Positions 11,160 through 20,809 of a DNA stretch of 64,000 nt are shown piece by piece. The stretch is from the NCBI GenBank assembly GCA_019634695.1, contig JAHCAW010000002.1, positions 82,277 to 146,276 of the forward strand, given 5' to 3'. Below the pieces are notes generated by a model that was not told the DNA's origin, made no database searches, and saw only the letters and a list, made by a program, of their open reading frames with translations. This DNA comes from Candidatus Sumerlaeia bacterium (GTDB lineage Bacteria > Sumerlaeota > Sumerlaeia > SLMS01 > JAHLLQ01). Position numbers and translations under genes: made by a program. Each line of letters opens with the position of its first letter. The stretch's first letter is position 1.

Positions 11160-14147
11160 TCAGCCGCCGGGCAGGGTCAACTCGACCGCGCGCGACGACT
11201 CGGGCACGTCGAGCACGCCGACGCGATCCTCGCCCACGAACACGACGTGTCGCCCGGGCAGCAGCGCCTGCGGCTCCGCAAGGTCCGCCGCCCGCAGCAC
11301 CCGCGTGTCGCTCTCGTGCTGCAAGATCACCGGCGCACCGGCGTTGCGTTGCAGGCGCGCGAGCACCTGCGGTCCCGCCACCAGCCGCACTGCCGTCGGC
11401 GTCGCCAGCACGAACTCGCGCTCGATCCGTCCGGAACGGCGCGCCTCCACCGAGAAGCGCCGCGTCGCCCCGCCATGCGTCACATCCACCAGATACGGCC
11501 GCCCCGCCGGAAGGCTGTCGAAGAAGAACACGCCCGCGCTGTCCGCCACCGTCTCCATCAGCACCGCGGCCTCCGGCACGTCGCCATAGCGCAACGCCAG
11601 CCGCGCGCCGGCACCCGGCTTGCGATCCGCACCGATCACCACCAGCCCCGCCAGTTCCTGCTCCGGCGGCGCCAGGTCGATCTCCAGTCGCACCGTCTGA
11701 CCGCGCGCCACCTCGATGTTCGAGCGGCTCGCCGCCCCCGTCGCCGAATGCGCGATCAGCGAATACACGCCGGCCGGCAGGCCCTCGAACACCAGCAATC
11801 CCTCGCGCGCCTCGGTCGGCTCGAACTCGACGCGCGTGCGGCTCTCCGGCAGCACCGTGTTGAGCAGCAGCGCTTCGGGCGTTGATCCCGCCGCGCCCAG
11901 AACCGTCACCACCACCCGCGCGTTCGACGCGGGCACCAACGTCATCGCGCGTTCCTCCTCCGATTCCGTCCACTCGATCCCGGGCGACACGTCCCACTGC
12001 CCGCCTGCCGTCGCGGCCACGCGCAGGTTGCCGCTGCTGCGCGGCGCCACGGTCACCTCCGCGCGCCCGGCCAGCGGCTCGCGTTGCACCGTCTCGTAGA
12101 ACCATTGCTCCGTTCCGTCGCCCAGGCCGACGCGGCGACCGGTCAACAGCAGCACCTCGCCGTCCTGGAGTTGTTCGGCCGGGGCCTGAACGGTCACCGT
12201 GATGCCCGCGCGCGGTTGCAGGACGATGAGGTAGTCCTCCGCGGGCAACGCGATGCGCGCCTCGCGGAATGGAGCGCGGTCGAAGTGGTCGATCGCGATG
12301 CTGTCGAGCTCCGGCCCGCCGAAGTCCTCGAATCGAAACGCGCCGTTCCTGCCCGTCGAACGGCGTTGGTGCAGCGGCTTGCCGAGCGTGTCCCTCCCAT
12401 AGGCCGCGACCTGCACCCCGGCCATGAGTATCCCGTCGCTGTCCACCACGGTGCCGGCGAACGGCAGGCCGCGATCGAGCTCGCGCTCGATCCGCACCGT
12501 CTCGCCGCGCGTCAACGTCACGCGCTCTTCAATGTAGGCCGTTCCATCGTCCCGCACCAGGCGCAGCAGCATCTCGCCCGGCGGCAGACCCTCCAGCCGG
12601 AACGTGCCGTTCGGCGCAGCACGGCTCTCCGCGATGGCGACTTCTTCGCCGGACACTTGCGCCACTACCTCGGGGCGGAACGACGGCGCGCGCGGAGGGT
12701 CCTCGTTGCGAAACCGCAGCCACCCCTCGATGGTCGCGCCTGGCGCCAGTGCCAACGCCACCGTCGTCGTCGTCGCATCGATGGCCGTCTCGACCATCAC
12801 GAGATCCGATGCCAAGCCCCCGGCCGCGCGCAGCAACGCCACGCGCCGTCCGGCGGATTCCAGCGGCACCACCGTCCGTCGCGCATCGAGCCGATGCCGC
12901 ACGACCCCCTCATGCCGCGTGCCCGGAAGCGCGCGCAACTCCGCCACGCCGGATACCAGTGGCTCGTCTCCATCCATGCGCACCCACTCGAGCACCCGCA
13001 CGCGCCGCAGCTTCAGGTCGAATCCCTCGACATCACGATCCGCGTAGCCCGACAGCGGATAGTACTCCGGGTCTTGGTCCTCGCTGCGAAACAGATAGTC
13101 CGGGTGCGCGGCCAACGCCTCCACCGGCAACGGGCCCTCGATGCGCTCGAAGCGAAAGCGTCCGCGCTCGTCGCTCGCCACCGACTTGTCGCGGATTGTC
13201 ACGCGCGCGTCCGCGACCGGCTCGTCGGTCTCAACGTCCAGAACCTGGCCCGACACCTCGATCCCTTCGGGAACGTAGAGGAACCACTCGCCCGGCGGCA
13301 CGCTCTCCGATACCGCGATTTCCGTCGGCCGCGCCGCGCCGATCGCCGGCACCACGGGCACCAGGTGATAGTTGCCCATCGGCAGGCCGTCGAACGCCAC
13401 GCGTCCCTCGCTGTCGGCGCGTCGCATCAGATGAAAGTCCTCCGGTCCGCCCATCAGCAGCACCGGCACTCCGCCGCGCGGCTCGAGCGTTCGCGCTCCC
13501 AGCACTTGCGCCGCCACCACCACGCCTCCCCGACGCAGCCGCACGCCGAACGGCATCCCGGGGCGCACATCAATCCGCCGGCGCATGTATCCCTCGGCCG
13601 ACACGTGCATCGAGTAGGACGTGCGCGGCAGCACGCCCTCCACGGCAATGCGCCCTGCCTCATCGCTGCGCACGAAGAACGGATACGACAGCCGCCGCGC
13701 GTCGCCCGGTGCATCCTCGCCGGGCACGATCGGTCCGATCAGCGCTCCGACGATCGGCGCGCCGGTCTCTGCGTCGGCGATATCGCCGATGAAGCTGTTG
13801 CCCGGCGACACGCGAAAGACCGCGCGCTGGCCCGCGTCATCCTGCAAGGCCCGCGGCCAAGGGAAGCGCGCGCGACGAATGCCCGGTCCGACGACCTCGA
13901 GTTCCGTCGTCTCACTCGCCGCATGCTCGATCTCGAACAAGCCCCTCGCATCCACCGCCGCCATGGCTTTCGGGGCGAAGTCGTTCTCCGCCTCCGAGAT
14001 CGCCCGATCATGCACGATCACCGACAGCCGCGCCGCCTCCACGCCCTCGGGCACCACCACGCGCCCCAGCAGGCGGGAAGCACCTTCCTCGCCCCACGCC
14101 CACGTCGCGCACAGCACCACACACGCCACCAGAACCATTCGATGCAT
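11160..14147 (-). CDS. Large secreted protein of carboxypeptidase-regulatory-like beta-sandwich repeats
   Basis: The 995 residues begin with a signal peptide (about 1-19, ending in ATWAWG), preceded by a GGATGAGGG ribosome-binding region. The rest is a chain of beta-sandwich modules like CarboxypepD_reg/SdrD-B domains: recurring entries such as LLGRVVVPEG, FIGDIADAETGAPIVGALI, VSGQVLDVETDEPVADARV, FAGTVVDSDGILMAGVQV and LAGLVVIGADRKPGAGARL, each followed by 'G.F.f..lp.G.Y.l'-type turns (for example FDGLPMGNYHLV and LEGLPPGEMLLRL). I see no enzyme motif. Such arrays usually form stalks or cell-surface scaffolds in exported proteins. It lies between proA and a TPR protein on the same strand; the 100-base gap to the TPR gene allows co-transcription. 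Confidence 0.75.
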   Translation of the reverse strand: MHRMVLVACVVLCATWAWGEEGASRLLGRVVVPEGVEAARLSVIVHDRAISEAENDFAPKAMAAVDARGLFEIEHAASETTELEVVGPGIRRARFPWPRALQDDAGQRAVFRVSPGNSFIGDIADAETGAPIVGALIGPIVPGEDAPGDARRLSYPFFVRSDEAGRIAVEGVLPRTSYSMHVSAEGYMRRRIDVRPGMPFGVRLRRGGVVVAAQVLGARTLEPRGGVPVLLMGGPEDFHLMRRADSEGRVAFDGLPMGNYHLVPVVPAIGAARPTEIAVSESVPPGEWFLYVPEGIEVSGQVLDVETDEPVADARVTIRDKSVASDERGRFRFERIEGPLPVEALAAHPDYLFRSEDQDPEYYPLSGYADRDVEGFDLKLRRVRVLEWVRMDGDEPLVSGVAELRALPGTRHEGVVRHRLDARRTVVPLESAGRRVALLRAAGGLASDLVMVETAIDATTTTVALALAPGATIEGWLRFRNEDPPRAPSFRPEVVAQVSGEEVAIAESRAAPNGTFRLEGLPPGEMLLRLVRDDGTAYIEERVTLTRGETVRIERELDRGLPFAGTVVDSDGILMAGVQVAAYGRDTLGKPLHQRRSTGRNGAFRFEDFGGPELDSIAIDHFDRAPFREARIALPAEDYLIVLQPRAGITVTVQAPAEQLQDGEVLLLTGRRVGLGDGTEQWFYETVQREPLAGRAEVTVAPRSSGNLRVAATAGGQWDVSPGIEWTESEEERAMTLVPASNARVVVTVLGAAGSTPEALLLNTVLPESRTRVEFEPTEAREGLLVFEGLPAGVYSLIAHSATGAASRSNIEVARGQTVRLEIDLAPPEQELAGLVVIGADRKPGAGARLALRYGDVPEAAVLMETVADSAGVFFFDSLPAGRPYLVDVTHGGATRRFSVEARRSGRIEREFVLATPTAVRLVAGPQVLARLQRNAGAPVILQHESDTRVLRAADLAEPQALLPGRHVVFVGEDRVGVLDVPESSRAVELTLPGG

Positions 14148-14247
14148 CGTTGGCCCTCATCCCTGCCCGGCGCTTGGAGGCACAGAGCTTTGCACCCGCA
14201 GTCTGCAATCGCCTGCGAGAGCGGCGCAACACCTGCGGCCATCCGCA

Positions 14248-16806
14248 CTACGGTGTCGCGGGCGTCGCCAAGGCGTCGAGGCGCTGGCGTGCCTCGCGCC
14301 GATACCCGAATGCCAAGGTTCCCGAGTCCAGAAACTCCTGGTAGAGCGCCGCCGCCTGCACCGCGTCGCCGTGCGATTCGGCCAGCAGCCCGGCCCGATA
14401 CAGGCTCAGCAGCGCATCCGGGTCGGTGGCATGCTCGCGGCCGATGCGCTGCAACTCGGCAAGTGCCTCGTCCACGCGCCCGAGCGCCACCAGCACCTCG
14501 CACCGCGTCTGCGCCAGGCCGATGCGCGCCTCCTCGCTTGCCTCGTCCTCGAGCGCCTCCGAGAGCACCTGCTCCGCCTTGTCGTACAGGCCGCGATCGT
14601 GCAGCGCCACTGCCAGCGTCTCTGCCACCACGTTGCGCGTTCCCGTGCCGTTGCCATCGGCCGTCAGCAGGCCGAAGAAGTGCAGCGCCTGGTCCAGATA
14701 CCCCTTTCGCAGCAGGATCATCGCCGCGTCCTCGATTGCCCCGGAGCGCCAATCGCCCGCGATCTGCTCGACGGCGCTCTTCACTGCCTCGAACGCGCGC
14801 TCGTTGCCCTCCAGATCGTCGACCAGCAGCCAGTAGCGCTCGACCAGTTCGTGCACGTGCCAGCCGCGTCCCTGATGGCCTTCGATCAACAGCGTGCGAT
14901 AGAATGCCGCCGCCTCCTCCTTGCGGTCCAGCCGCGTCAGGCAGGCCGTTCGGTTCATCCGGATTTGCATCTCGTCCGGTGCGATCTCCAGCGCGCGGTC
15001 GTACAACTCCAGCGCCGCGTCAGGGAATCCATTGGTCGCCAGCACATAGGCGGCCGTGCCAATCAGCGCCGCGTTGTTCGAACCACGCACCGCCTCAATC
15101 GGCACCGCCTCAGCCGCCGCCTCGTTGCCCTGCGCCCGGAACATCTCCATCAATGCCACGTACGGCGCCGGATCGTAGGGGCGCACGCGGATCAACTCGC
15201 GCAGTGCCAACTCGGCCAGTCGCGTGACGCGCTCCACTTCACCTTCGGGTGCCGAAAGGACTTCCGACGGCGCCTGCACCAGTTGCGCCGCCAGCGGCGC
15301 CACCACCTCCGCCAGCGCCACCAGCGCCTCGCTGTCGCCCGGCCGCGCCGCCGCGTGACGATACAGCGCCTCGACCTCGTTGGGCATCCGTCGGCTCTCG
15401 CGCGCGGCGGCGGCCACCAGGCGCCACAGGTGCACCGGCGCCTGCGGATCGCCCTCGAGACGCTCCCGCGCCGCCGCCTCCAACTCCCAATGCTGGGCCG
15501 TTTCCGCCACCTCGCGGAAGAGCACGTCATGCAGCAGGTCGAAGTGCTCGTTGGTGGCCGGATCGCACGCGGCGTAGGCGGCCACGATGCCGCCGATGTC
15601 GCCCGCGCGACCGGCAAGGCGCAGCCGCATCGTCTGCGCCCGCAGGCGTGCGTGCCGTTCGAGACGCATGCCCTCCAGGCGGTCGAGCATCCGCGCCGCC
15701 AGCGCGTCGTCGCCCGCGGCCACCGCCACCGTCGCGCTGTCCAGAATCTGCGCGGCCGTCAGCGCCGTCGACTCCGACTCCGCCACCATGCGCAGCACCA
15801 CGTTCGCGTCCTCGATCCGGCCCAACTGCTTGAGAAGGTCCGCGCGCTCGAGTTGCAGCAACGGATACAGCGCATGATCGCGATGGCGCGGCACCAACGG
15901 CTCGAACCACGCGAGCGCCGCGGCGTGGTCCTCCTCGCGCGCCAGCACCCGCGCCCCGAACAACGCGGACGCCGGGCCCGCCGCGCGCGCCAGCTCCAGC
16001 ACCGCATCGCGCCGCGCGAAGTACTCCGGCGCCTGCTGGAAGTCCAGCACCAGCCCGTCGAGGAACTCGCGCAGCCGCGCCCCGCGCGGCACCTCGCCCG
16101 CGAGTCCCCGGTCCAGCGCCGCCAGCAGTTTCGCCGGCGACTCCATCACCGCCGGCGCCGGCACGGCAAACAGCGCGTCCAGGAACATCGTCGCGTGGCG
16201 CGTGTCGCGCGTCGCCTCCAGCGCGCCCAGCAGGTGCGCCTCGCGCTCGGAGTCGCGGCGCGCGTTGCGATACAGCCGCGCCAGCAGCAGCGTCCCCTCC
16301 GGGGCGGCGCCGTCGCGCACGTACGGATTCGCTCGCAGCAGAGCGATCGCCGCGTCGCTCTCCCCCAGCGCCATGTGCGTGCGCGCCCGCGTCACCGCCG
16401 ACAGCGCGACGTCGTCACGCCCCAGCAGTGCCAACAACTCTGCCTTCACCGACTCGTTGCCTGTCAGGTGCGCGTGTCGGGCCAGCGCCGGCAGCCCTTG
16501 ATCGGGCAGTTCCTCTGCAACGGCGCGGTACACGTCGAGTGCCTCGTCGTGCCGGCCGGACGCCGCCAAGCCCAGCGCCTCGGCCAGACGCTCGCGCGCG
16601 ATCTCCTCGTGCGGGTCGAACGTCGTCGGCGCCGGTGGTGCCAGGCGCGGGCGTTGCACGGCGCGAATCACCACCGGCTCGTGACGCGCGTCGTGCGCCA
16701 GATGCGCGTGCGCGGTCATTCCCAGCGCCAACGCGCCGGCGGCCAGCAGCCAACGGCGCACCCTGTGCCTTCGCCCAATCCGCCCTGACCCGATCTTGCT
16801 CCTCAT
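14248..16806 (-). CDS. Exported TPR-repeat protein
   Basis: The ATG at 16806 (MRSKIG...) gives 852 residues and puts an arginine-rich N-terminus directly before a hydrophobic signal or anchor segment (WLLAAGALALGMTAHAH, about residues 19-35), so it is preferred over the start 42 bases upstream. The remainder is almost entirely alpha-helical with TPR-like pairs, for example ASGRHDEALDVYRAVAEELP, GFPDAALELYDRALEIAPDE, KGYLDQALHFFGLL and LGRVDEALAELQRIG. There is no catalytic motif. TPR proteins of this size act as periplasmic scaffolds for envelope complexes. Gene order next to an amidase and a large beta-sandwich protein suggests an envelope role, but that is inference. Confidence 0.8.
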   Translation of the reverse strand: MRSKIGSGRIGRRHRVRRWLLAAGALALGMTAHAHLAHDARHEPVVIRAVQRPRLAPPAPTTFDPHEEIARERLAEALGLAASGRHDEALDVYRAVAEELPDQGLPALARHAHLTGNESVKAELLALLGRDDVALSAVTRARTHMALGESDAAIALLRANPYVRDGAAPEGTLLLARLYRNARRDSEREAHLLGALEATRDTRHATMFLDALFAVPAPAVMESPAKLLAALDRGLAGEVPRGARLREFLDGLVLDFQQAPEYFARRDAVLELARAAGPASALFGARVLAREEDHAAALAWFEPLVPRHRDHALYPLLQLERADLLKQLGRIEDANVVLRMVAESESTALTAAQILDSATVAVAAGDDALAARMLDRLEGMRLERHARLRAQTMRLRLAGRAGDIGGIVAAYAACDPATNEHFDLLHDVLFREVAETAQHWELEAAARERLEGDPQAPVHLWRLVAAAARESRRMPNEVEALYRHAAARPGDSEALVALAEVVAPLAAQLVQAPSEVLSAPEGEVERVTRLAELALRELIRVRPYDPAPYVALMEMFRAQGNEAAAEAVPIEAVRGSNNAALIGTAAYVLATNGFPDAALELYDRALEIAPDEMQIRMNRTACLTRLDRKEEAAAFYRTLLIEGHQGRGWHVHELVERYWLLVDDLEGNERAFEAVKSAVEQIAGDWRSGAIEDAAMILLRKGYLDQALHFFGLLTADGNGTGTRNVVAETLAVALHDRGLYDKAEQVLSEALEDEASEEARIGLAQTRCEVLVALGRVDEALAELQRIGREHATDPDALLSLYRAGLLAESHGDAVQAAALYQEFLDSGTLAFGYRREARQRLDALATPATP

Positions 16807-16909
16807 TGGCCGACGTCCGACTTGGTATCGTCGTTCCTGCGAAAACAAGGGGGCGGAGTCCCGACAGGACCCCGCCCGGGCAAGCGCCCCACGATGCGCT
16901 TCCGCTTGC

Positions 16910-17980
16910 TCAGGGAGTCCGGACGCGAACGGCGTCCGCGATCACGTGGTAGCCGGTCGTCGTCCAGCACGACAGGCGGACCTGGTTCGAGCCAGCCGCG
17001 AAGCTGAAGTTCCCCAGGCTGTTCCACTTCCCGCCGTTGATCTGCTGGTTCACGCTGACGGTCGTGTTGCCGCCCGTGTGGCTGACGATGTACGGCGCGG
17101 TCGCCGAACGGTTCGACCCGTCGGTCCACCAAGCCTCGACCCGATACGTGCCCGCCGACGGAACCGTGAAGTTCCACGTCGAGGCATCACTGACGGCCGC
17201 CGTGCCACGCACGTGGTAGTTGCTGCCGTAGTAGCCCGCCGTCGAGGTGCTCGTCCACCAGCCACTGCCCGGAGTGAAGCCGGCGCTCGTGTTGTCGACG
17301 ATCGTCGAGTAGCTCGCGCTCGGCGTGTACTTCGCCTGCCCGTAGTGGCGCTGCAGGGCCCACATCTCGCTCTTGGCGTGGTTGTCGCGGTGCGACGACG
17401 AGCCCAGGTACGAGGCGTCGGTCGCGTTCGTGATGAACGCCATCTCGTGCAGTTCGGCCGGCATGTTGGTGTTCACCAACACGTAGAAGTTGGCCGTCTT
17501 CGTCCCGCGCTTGGTCAGCGGCCACATCGCGGTCGCTTCCTCGTACACCTTGTTGCGCAGGTCGTGACTGGTCGAACTGCCGCTCGTGTAGCTGAACGTC
17601 TCGATGCCGTTGGCCGAGCTGCTCGAGAACGCGTTCGCGTGGATCGACATGAAGCGGTTCGCCCCGTTGCTGTTCGCGAAGGTCGTACGGCCGCTCAGCG
17701 ACACCGTCGCGTCCGTCGTCCGCGTCATGATTACGTTCCACGATCCGCCGCCTGCGCCGTCCTGGGTGTCCAGGTTCAGCCAGTTGCGGAACTTCAGTCC
17801 CGTGTCCAGAACGACTGCCTTCTCCTGCAGGCCGTTGCCCACGGCGCCCGGGTCCGTGCCGCCGTGACCCGGATCGATGCAGATCTTCGGCTGCGCCAGC
17901 GCAACCGAACCACACAGCGCAACCGCGCACACCAGCGCAGCCGACTTTCCTGCGAGCCCATTGTTCTTCGTGAGACCCAT
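16910..17980 (-). CDS. N-acetylmuramoyl-L-alanine amidase with golvesin-like C-terminal domain
   Basis: The 356-residue product cleaves the bond between muramic acid and the peptide stem in peptidoglycan. A signal peptide spans about residues 1-29. The Amidase_3 zinc residues are visible as His39 in IDPGHGGTDPGA, Glu53 in LQEKAV and His114 in SIHANAF, with the catalytic Glu179 in HEMAFITN. Residues about 222-356 form a separate beta-sandwich (STIVDNTSAGF...YRVEAWW...GNFSFAAGSNQVRLS), the pattern of golvesin/Xly carbohydrate-binding-like domains, which probably tethers the enzyme to glycan or matrix. The start is set by a GAGGAGGT ribosome-binding site nine bases upstream, the best in the window, implying strong translation. 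The enzyme looks complete. Confidence 0.93.
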   Translation of the reverse strand: MGLTKNNGLAGKSAALVCAVALCGSVALAQPKICIDPGHGGTDPGAVGNGLQEKAVVLDTGLKFRNWLNLDTQDGAGGGSWNVIMTRTTDATVSLSGRTTFANSNGANRFMSIHANAFSSSSANGIETFSYTSGSSTSHDLRNKVYEEATAMWPLTKRGTKTANFYVLVNTNMPAELHEMAFITNATDASYLGSSSHRDNHAKSEMWALQRHYGQAKYTPSASYSTIVDNTSAGFTPGSGWWTSTSTAGYYGSNYHVRGTAAVSDASTWNFTVPSAGTYRVEAWWTDGSNRSATAPYIVSHTGGNTTVSVNQQINGGKWNSLGNFSFAAGSNQVRLSCWTTTGYHVIADAVRVRTP

Positions 17981-18062
17981 GTCTCGAATACCTCCTCAGG
18001 GGTATCGGGTTTTGTAGAGGGTTCCGCCGTGGGGCGCGGTTGATGGTTCTCCTGAGCGGGTA

Positions 18063-19097
18063 CTACTGCACGCTTCCAACGAAAATGCCGCCCTCCGACT
18101 CGTAGGCCACGGTGCTGCCGTCCGGGCTCATGGACGGCACTTGGGCGATTCCGCCCTGGCCCCGCGTCAGATTGCTGCGCTCGGAAGCGTTCAGGTCCAC
18201 AAGGTAGAGATCCCCCGTCGTCAACGCGTGTCCGTCGTCGCGGGTGATGTCGTACAGCAGGCGCCCGGAATCCGGTGCCCACACGGGATGGTTGCCCTCT
18301 CCCAGAAAGCGTGGTCGCTCGCTGCCGTCGGCGCGCGCCACATAGATTCCCGAGTGCAGCCCCTGATAGGCCACGTAGCGCCCGTCGGGCGAGGGCACCG
18401 GGTTGAAGTAGCGATCGTTGTTGCCCGTGATCGGCGCCGCCGCGGCACCGTCGCTCGCCCGGGCGAAGATCGTGTCGTCCTGGCTGTACGCGCGTTCACC
18501 CGTCGGATCCCACGGCGCCGTCCGCTCCAGCGTGCCATCCGGAGAATACACGCGCACCATCCCCTCCTCGTCCCGCACCTCGATCTTGCCGTCCGCCGTC
18601 CACCGCGCGCGGAACGAATTCTCCTCGGCCACCAGCACCGGCTCGCCACCCGCCACCGGCATCACGTAGACCCCGTCGAAGCCCGGCCGCGTCAGCATCA
18701 CCTGCAAGCCGTCGGGCGACAGGCGCGGCGCCAGGAAGTGCCCATGGATCGCCGGGTCCGTCAGTTGCCGAACGCGGCCCAGACGCCGGTTGCCCTCGCG
18801 CAGACCCAACGCATGCAGCATCGCCGCGTCGCCGGCCAGCGCATCGCCCGACAACTCGATGGCCTCGGGCAGATAGCGCAGCTCACCCACCTCGACTTCG
18901 GCCGGGCCGCGCTCGAGGACGATCTCGTCTTTGGCATCGATTATCGAAGATTCCGGCGGGCGCACAACCGGTCCGGTTGGCCCGAACAGCGTCCCGGCCG
19001 ACGGACGGTCCTTGGCCGGACGTGTGAGAAGCAGTACCCCGACGATGGCGACAGCCATCACCCCAGCAATCAGCGCAACCGATTTCCCAGATTGCAT
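18063..19097 (-). CDS. Membrane-anchored PD40/TolB-type beta-propeller protein
   Basis: The ATG at 19097 gives 344 residues with an N-terminal signal anchor (VALIAGVMAVAIVGVLLL, about residues 7-24). A longer frame reaches 19160 but would overlap a good promoter, which supports the shorter form. The periplasmic part is a WD40-like PD40 propeller: APRLSPDGLQVML, ARWTADGKIEV, PVPSPDGRYVAY, PVWAPDSGRLLYDI and PSMSPDGSTVAYE. These repeats are typical of TolB and related periplasmic scaffolds. No enzyme motif is seen. It is the first gene of the minus-strand run that continues into the amidase 82 bases downstream. Confidence 0.75.
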   Translation of the reverse strand: MQSGKSVALIAGVMAVAIVGVLLLTRPAKDRPSAGTLFGPTGPVVRPPESSIIDAKDEIVLERGPAEVEVGELRYLPEAIELSGDALAGDAAMLHALGLREGNRRLGRVRQLTDPAIHGHFLAPRLSPDGLQVMLTRPGFDGVYVMPVAGGEPVLVAEENSFRARWTADGKIEVRDEEGMVRVYSPDGTLERTAPWDPTGERAYSQDDTIFARASDGAAAAPITGNNDRYFNPVPSPDGRYVAYQGLHSGIYVARADGSERPRFLGEGNHPVWAPDSGRLLYDITRDDGHALTTGDLYLVDLNASERSNLTRGQGGIAQVPSMSPDGSTVAYESEGGIFVGSVQ

Positions 19098-19131
19098 CCC
19101 CCGGACCCCATTCGATTCGTACTCTAGCGCT

Positions 19132-19160
19132 TTACTAGGCCAGTTTTTTGGAACGGTCAA
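19132..19160 (-). promoter_or_regulatory. Probable sigma-70 promoter for the PD40 propeller gene
   Basis: Reading the minus strand, TTGACC (19160-19155) and TAGTAA (19137-19132) are separated by exactly 17 bases. They match the TTGACA/TATAAT consensus at five and four of six positions respectively. The spacer and its flank are noticeably AT-richer than the surroundings. The -10 box lies 34 bases before the ATG at 19097. It likely drives the PD40 gene and perhaps the downstream amidase. Confidence 0.6.
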
Positions 19161-19302
19161 GCCTCATTTTCGCCCCACCCTCATCTTCTCTTCAGTGGGT
19201 TCCTCCAGCCGAAGTGCACCCGTCCGGCTTGCGGTCGCCTCCCCTCGCGGCTAACCACGCCCTCGCCGTGCATCACTCGCCAACGGATGCCCCTTTCCCT
19301 CC

Positions 19303-20763
19303 ATGCGCCTGTTCGTTCCACCCGCCGCCGCTCCCCTGTTGGGCACCGTCGATCCGCCGTCGTCGAAGAACTACACGACGCGCTTCATTCTCGTCGCCTG
19401 TCTCGCGCAAGGTCGCAGCGTCATCCACAAGCCCGCCGTGCAGGAAGATGCCGTCGCGCTCGTGCATTGTTGCCGCCAGTTCGGTGCGCAGATCGTTGCG
19501 CGCCGGGCTGACGGCGCGCCCGTCGACTTCAGCGTCGCCAACGCCGCGAGCATCGATCGCCTCGAGGTCGAAGGCTTCGGTGGTCAACCGCGCACGCCGG
19601 AGCAACCGGTCGATCCCGCCAACGCTGGCACCGTGTTGCGCCTGCTGCTCGCCACCGCCGTGCTGTGCGATGGACCGGTCACCTTCGAGACGAAGGACTT
19701 CGCCCACTCGCTCGGCAAACGACCCAACCGCCACCTGCTCGATGCGCTTCGCCTGATGGGCGTTGAGGTTTCCGCGCGCGGCGACGAGGGCATGCTGCCC
19801 ATTCGCCTGCATGGCGGGCGCGAGCGCCTGCGCGCCGCACTCGCCGCACGACGACGCGCGCTGGACCTCGCGCCGCACGAGCCCGTGCCGATTCCCGTCT
19901 CCGCCTCCGTCAGCAGTCAGTTCGCTTCCGCACTGCTCTTCCTTGCGCCGCTGCTCGACGACCCGATCGCCGTGCGCATCGTCGACGAGCTGCGCAGCGA
20001 ACCGCTCATCGACACGACACTCGCCGTGCTGCGCGACTCCGGCGTGCACGTCACCAAGCACGAGATTGCGCCCGAAGCAGTCTACCCCGACCTCGTCGTC
20101 GAGCCCGCCGGCTACACCGGACGCACATGCGCCGTGAATGGCGACTGGCCCGGCTCGGCCGCCATCTTCGCCGCCGCCGCCGCCGTGCCCGGCTCCGACA
20201 TCACCGTGCGCCGCCTTCATCGCGACGAACAGGGCGAGAAGCTTTGCCTCGAATACTTCGCCGATTTCGGATGCCGCGCCGAATGGCTCGGCGGCGACGA
20301 CGGCGTCCGCCTGCGCGTCCCCCACAACCCCGCCTTTGCCTACGACGGCACGGTCCTAATCGGCGATCTGTGCACCGACGCCGTCCTGGCGATGATGGGC
20401 GCCGCCGCCGTTGCGCCCGGCATGAGCACGTTTACAGGCATCGGCAACCTGCAGTTCAAGGAGTGCGACCGCGTCCGCGAACCGATCGCCGAACTCCGAC
20501 GCGTCGCCGGCGCCGACGCTATCGCCCGCTGGCTGCCCGACGACAATCCCGACGCCATCGAAGTGCAGGGCCGCCCCGAAGGCTTCTCCGGCGGCATCGA
20601 GGTCGACGGCCGCGGCGACCATCGCGTCATCATGATGCTCTCCATCGTCGCCCTGCGATGCCGCGATGGACTCACCATCACCGGCGCCGAGCACGTCGCG
20701 AAGTCCTTCCCGGGCTGGTTCGACACCTTGCGCGCCCTGGGCATCGGCTGCCGCGAGGTGTGA
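19303..20763 (+). CDS. aroA: 3-phosphoshikimate 1-carboxyvinyltransferase (EPSP synthase)
   Basis: The 486-residue product transfers enolpyruvate from PEP to shikimate-3-phosphate in the shikimate pathway. Family landmarks are present: the substrate loop PPSSKNYTTR (canonical PGSKSxSNR, so somewhat divergent), NAGTVLRLLLA, RPNRHLLDALRLMG, the phosphate-binding SSQFASALLFLAP, GDWPGSAAIFAAAA, LCTDAVLAMM (catalytic Asp region), KECDRV and GDHRVIMMLSIVAL near the C-terminus. It is about 50-60 residues longer than E. coli AroA through small insertions. A rhomboid gene follows 46 bases after its stop. Glyphosate class cannot be judged reliably by eye. Confidence 0.93.
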   Translation: MRLFVPPAAAPLLGTVDPPSSKNYTTRFILVACLAQGRSVIHKPAVQEDAVALVHCCRQFGAQIVARRADGAPVDFSVANAASIDRLEVEGFGGQPRTPEQPVDPANAGTVLRLLLATAVLCDGPVTFETKDFAHSLGKRPNRHLLDALRLMGVEVSARGDEGMLPIRLHGGRERLRAALAARRRALDLAPHEPVPIPVSASVSSQFASALLFLAPLLDDPIAVRIVDELRSEPLIDTTLAVLRDSGVHVTKHEIAPEAVYPDLVVEPAGYTGRTCAVNGDWPGSAAIFAAAAAVPGSDITVRRLHRDEQGEKLCLEYFADFGCRAEWLGGDDGVRLRVPHNPAFAYDGTVLIGDLCTDAVLAMMGAAAVAPGMSTFTGIGNLQFKECDRVREPIAELRRVAGADAIARWLPDDNPDAIEVQGRPEGFSGGIEVDGRGDHRVIMMLSIVALRCRDGLTITGAEHVAKSFPGWFDTLRALGIGCREV

Positions 20764-20809
20764 ACCCGCTCCGCTTCCCTTATCATTCCGACTTCCGAAT
20801 CGACACCCC

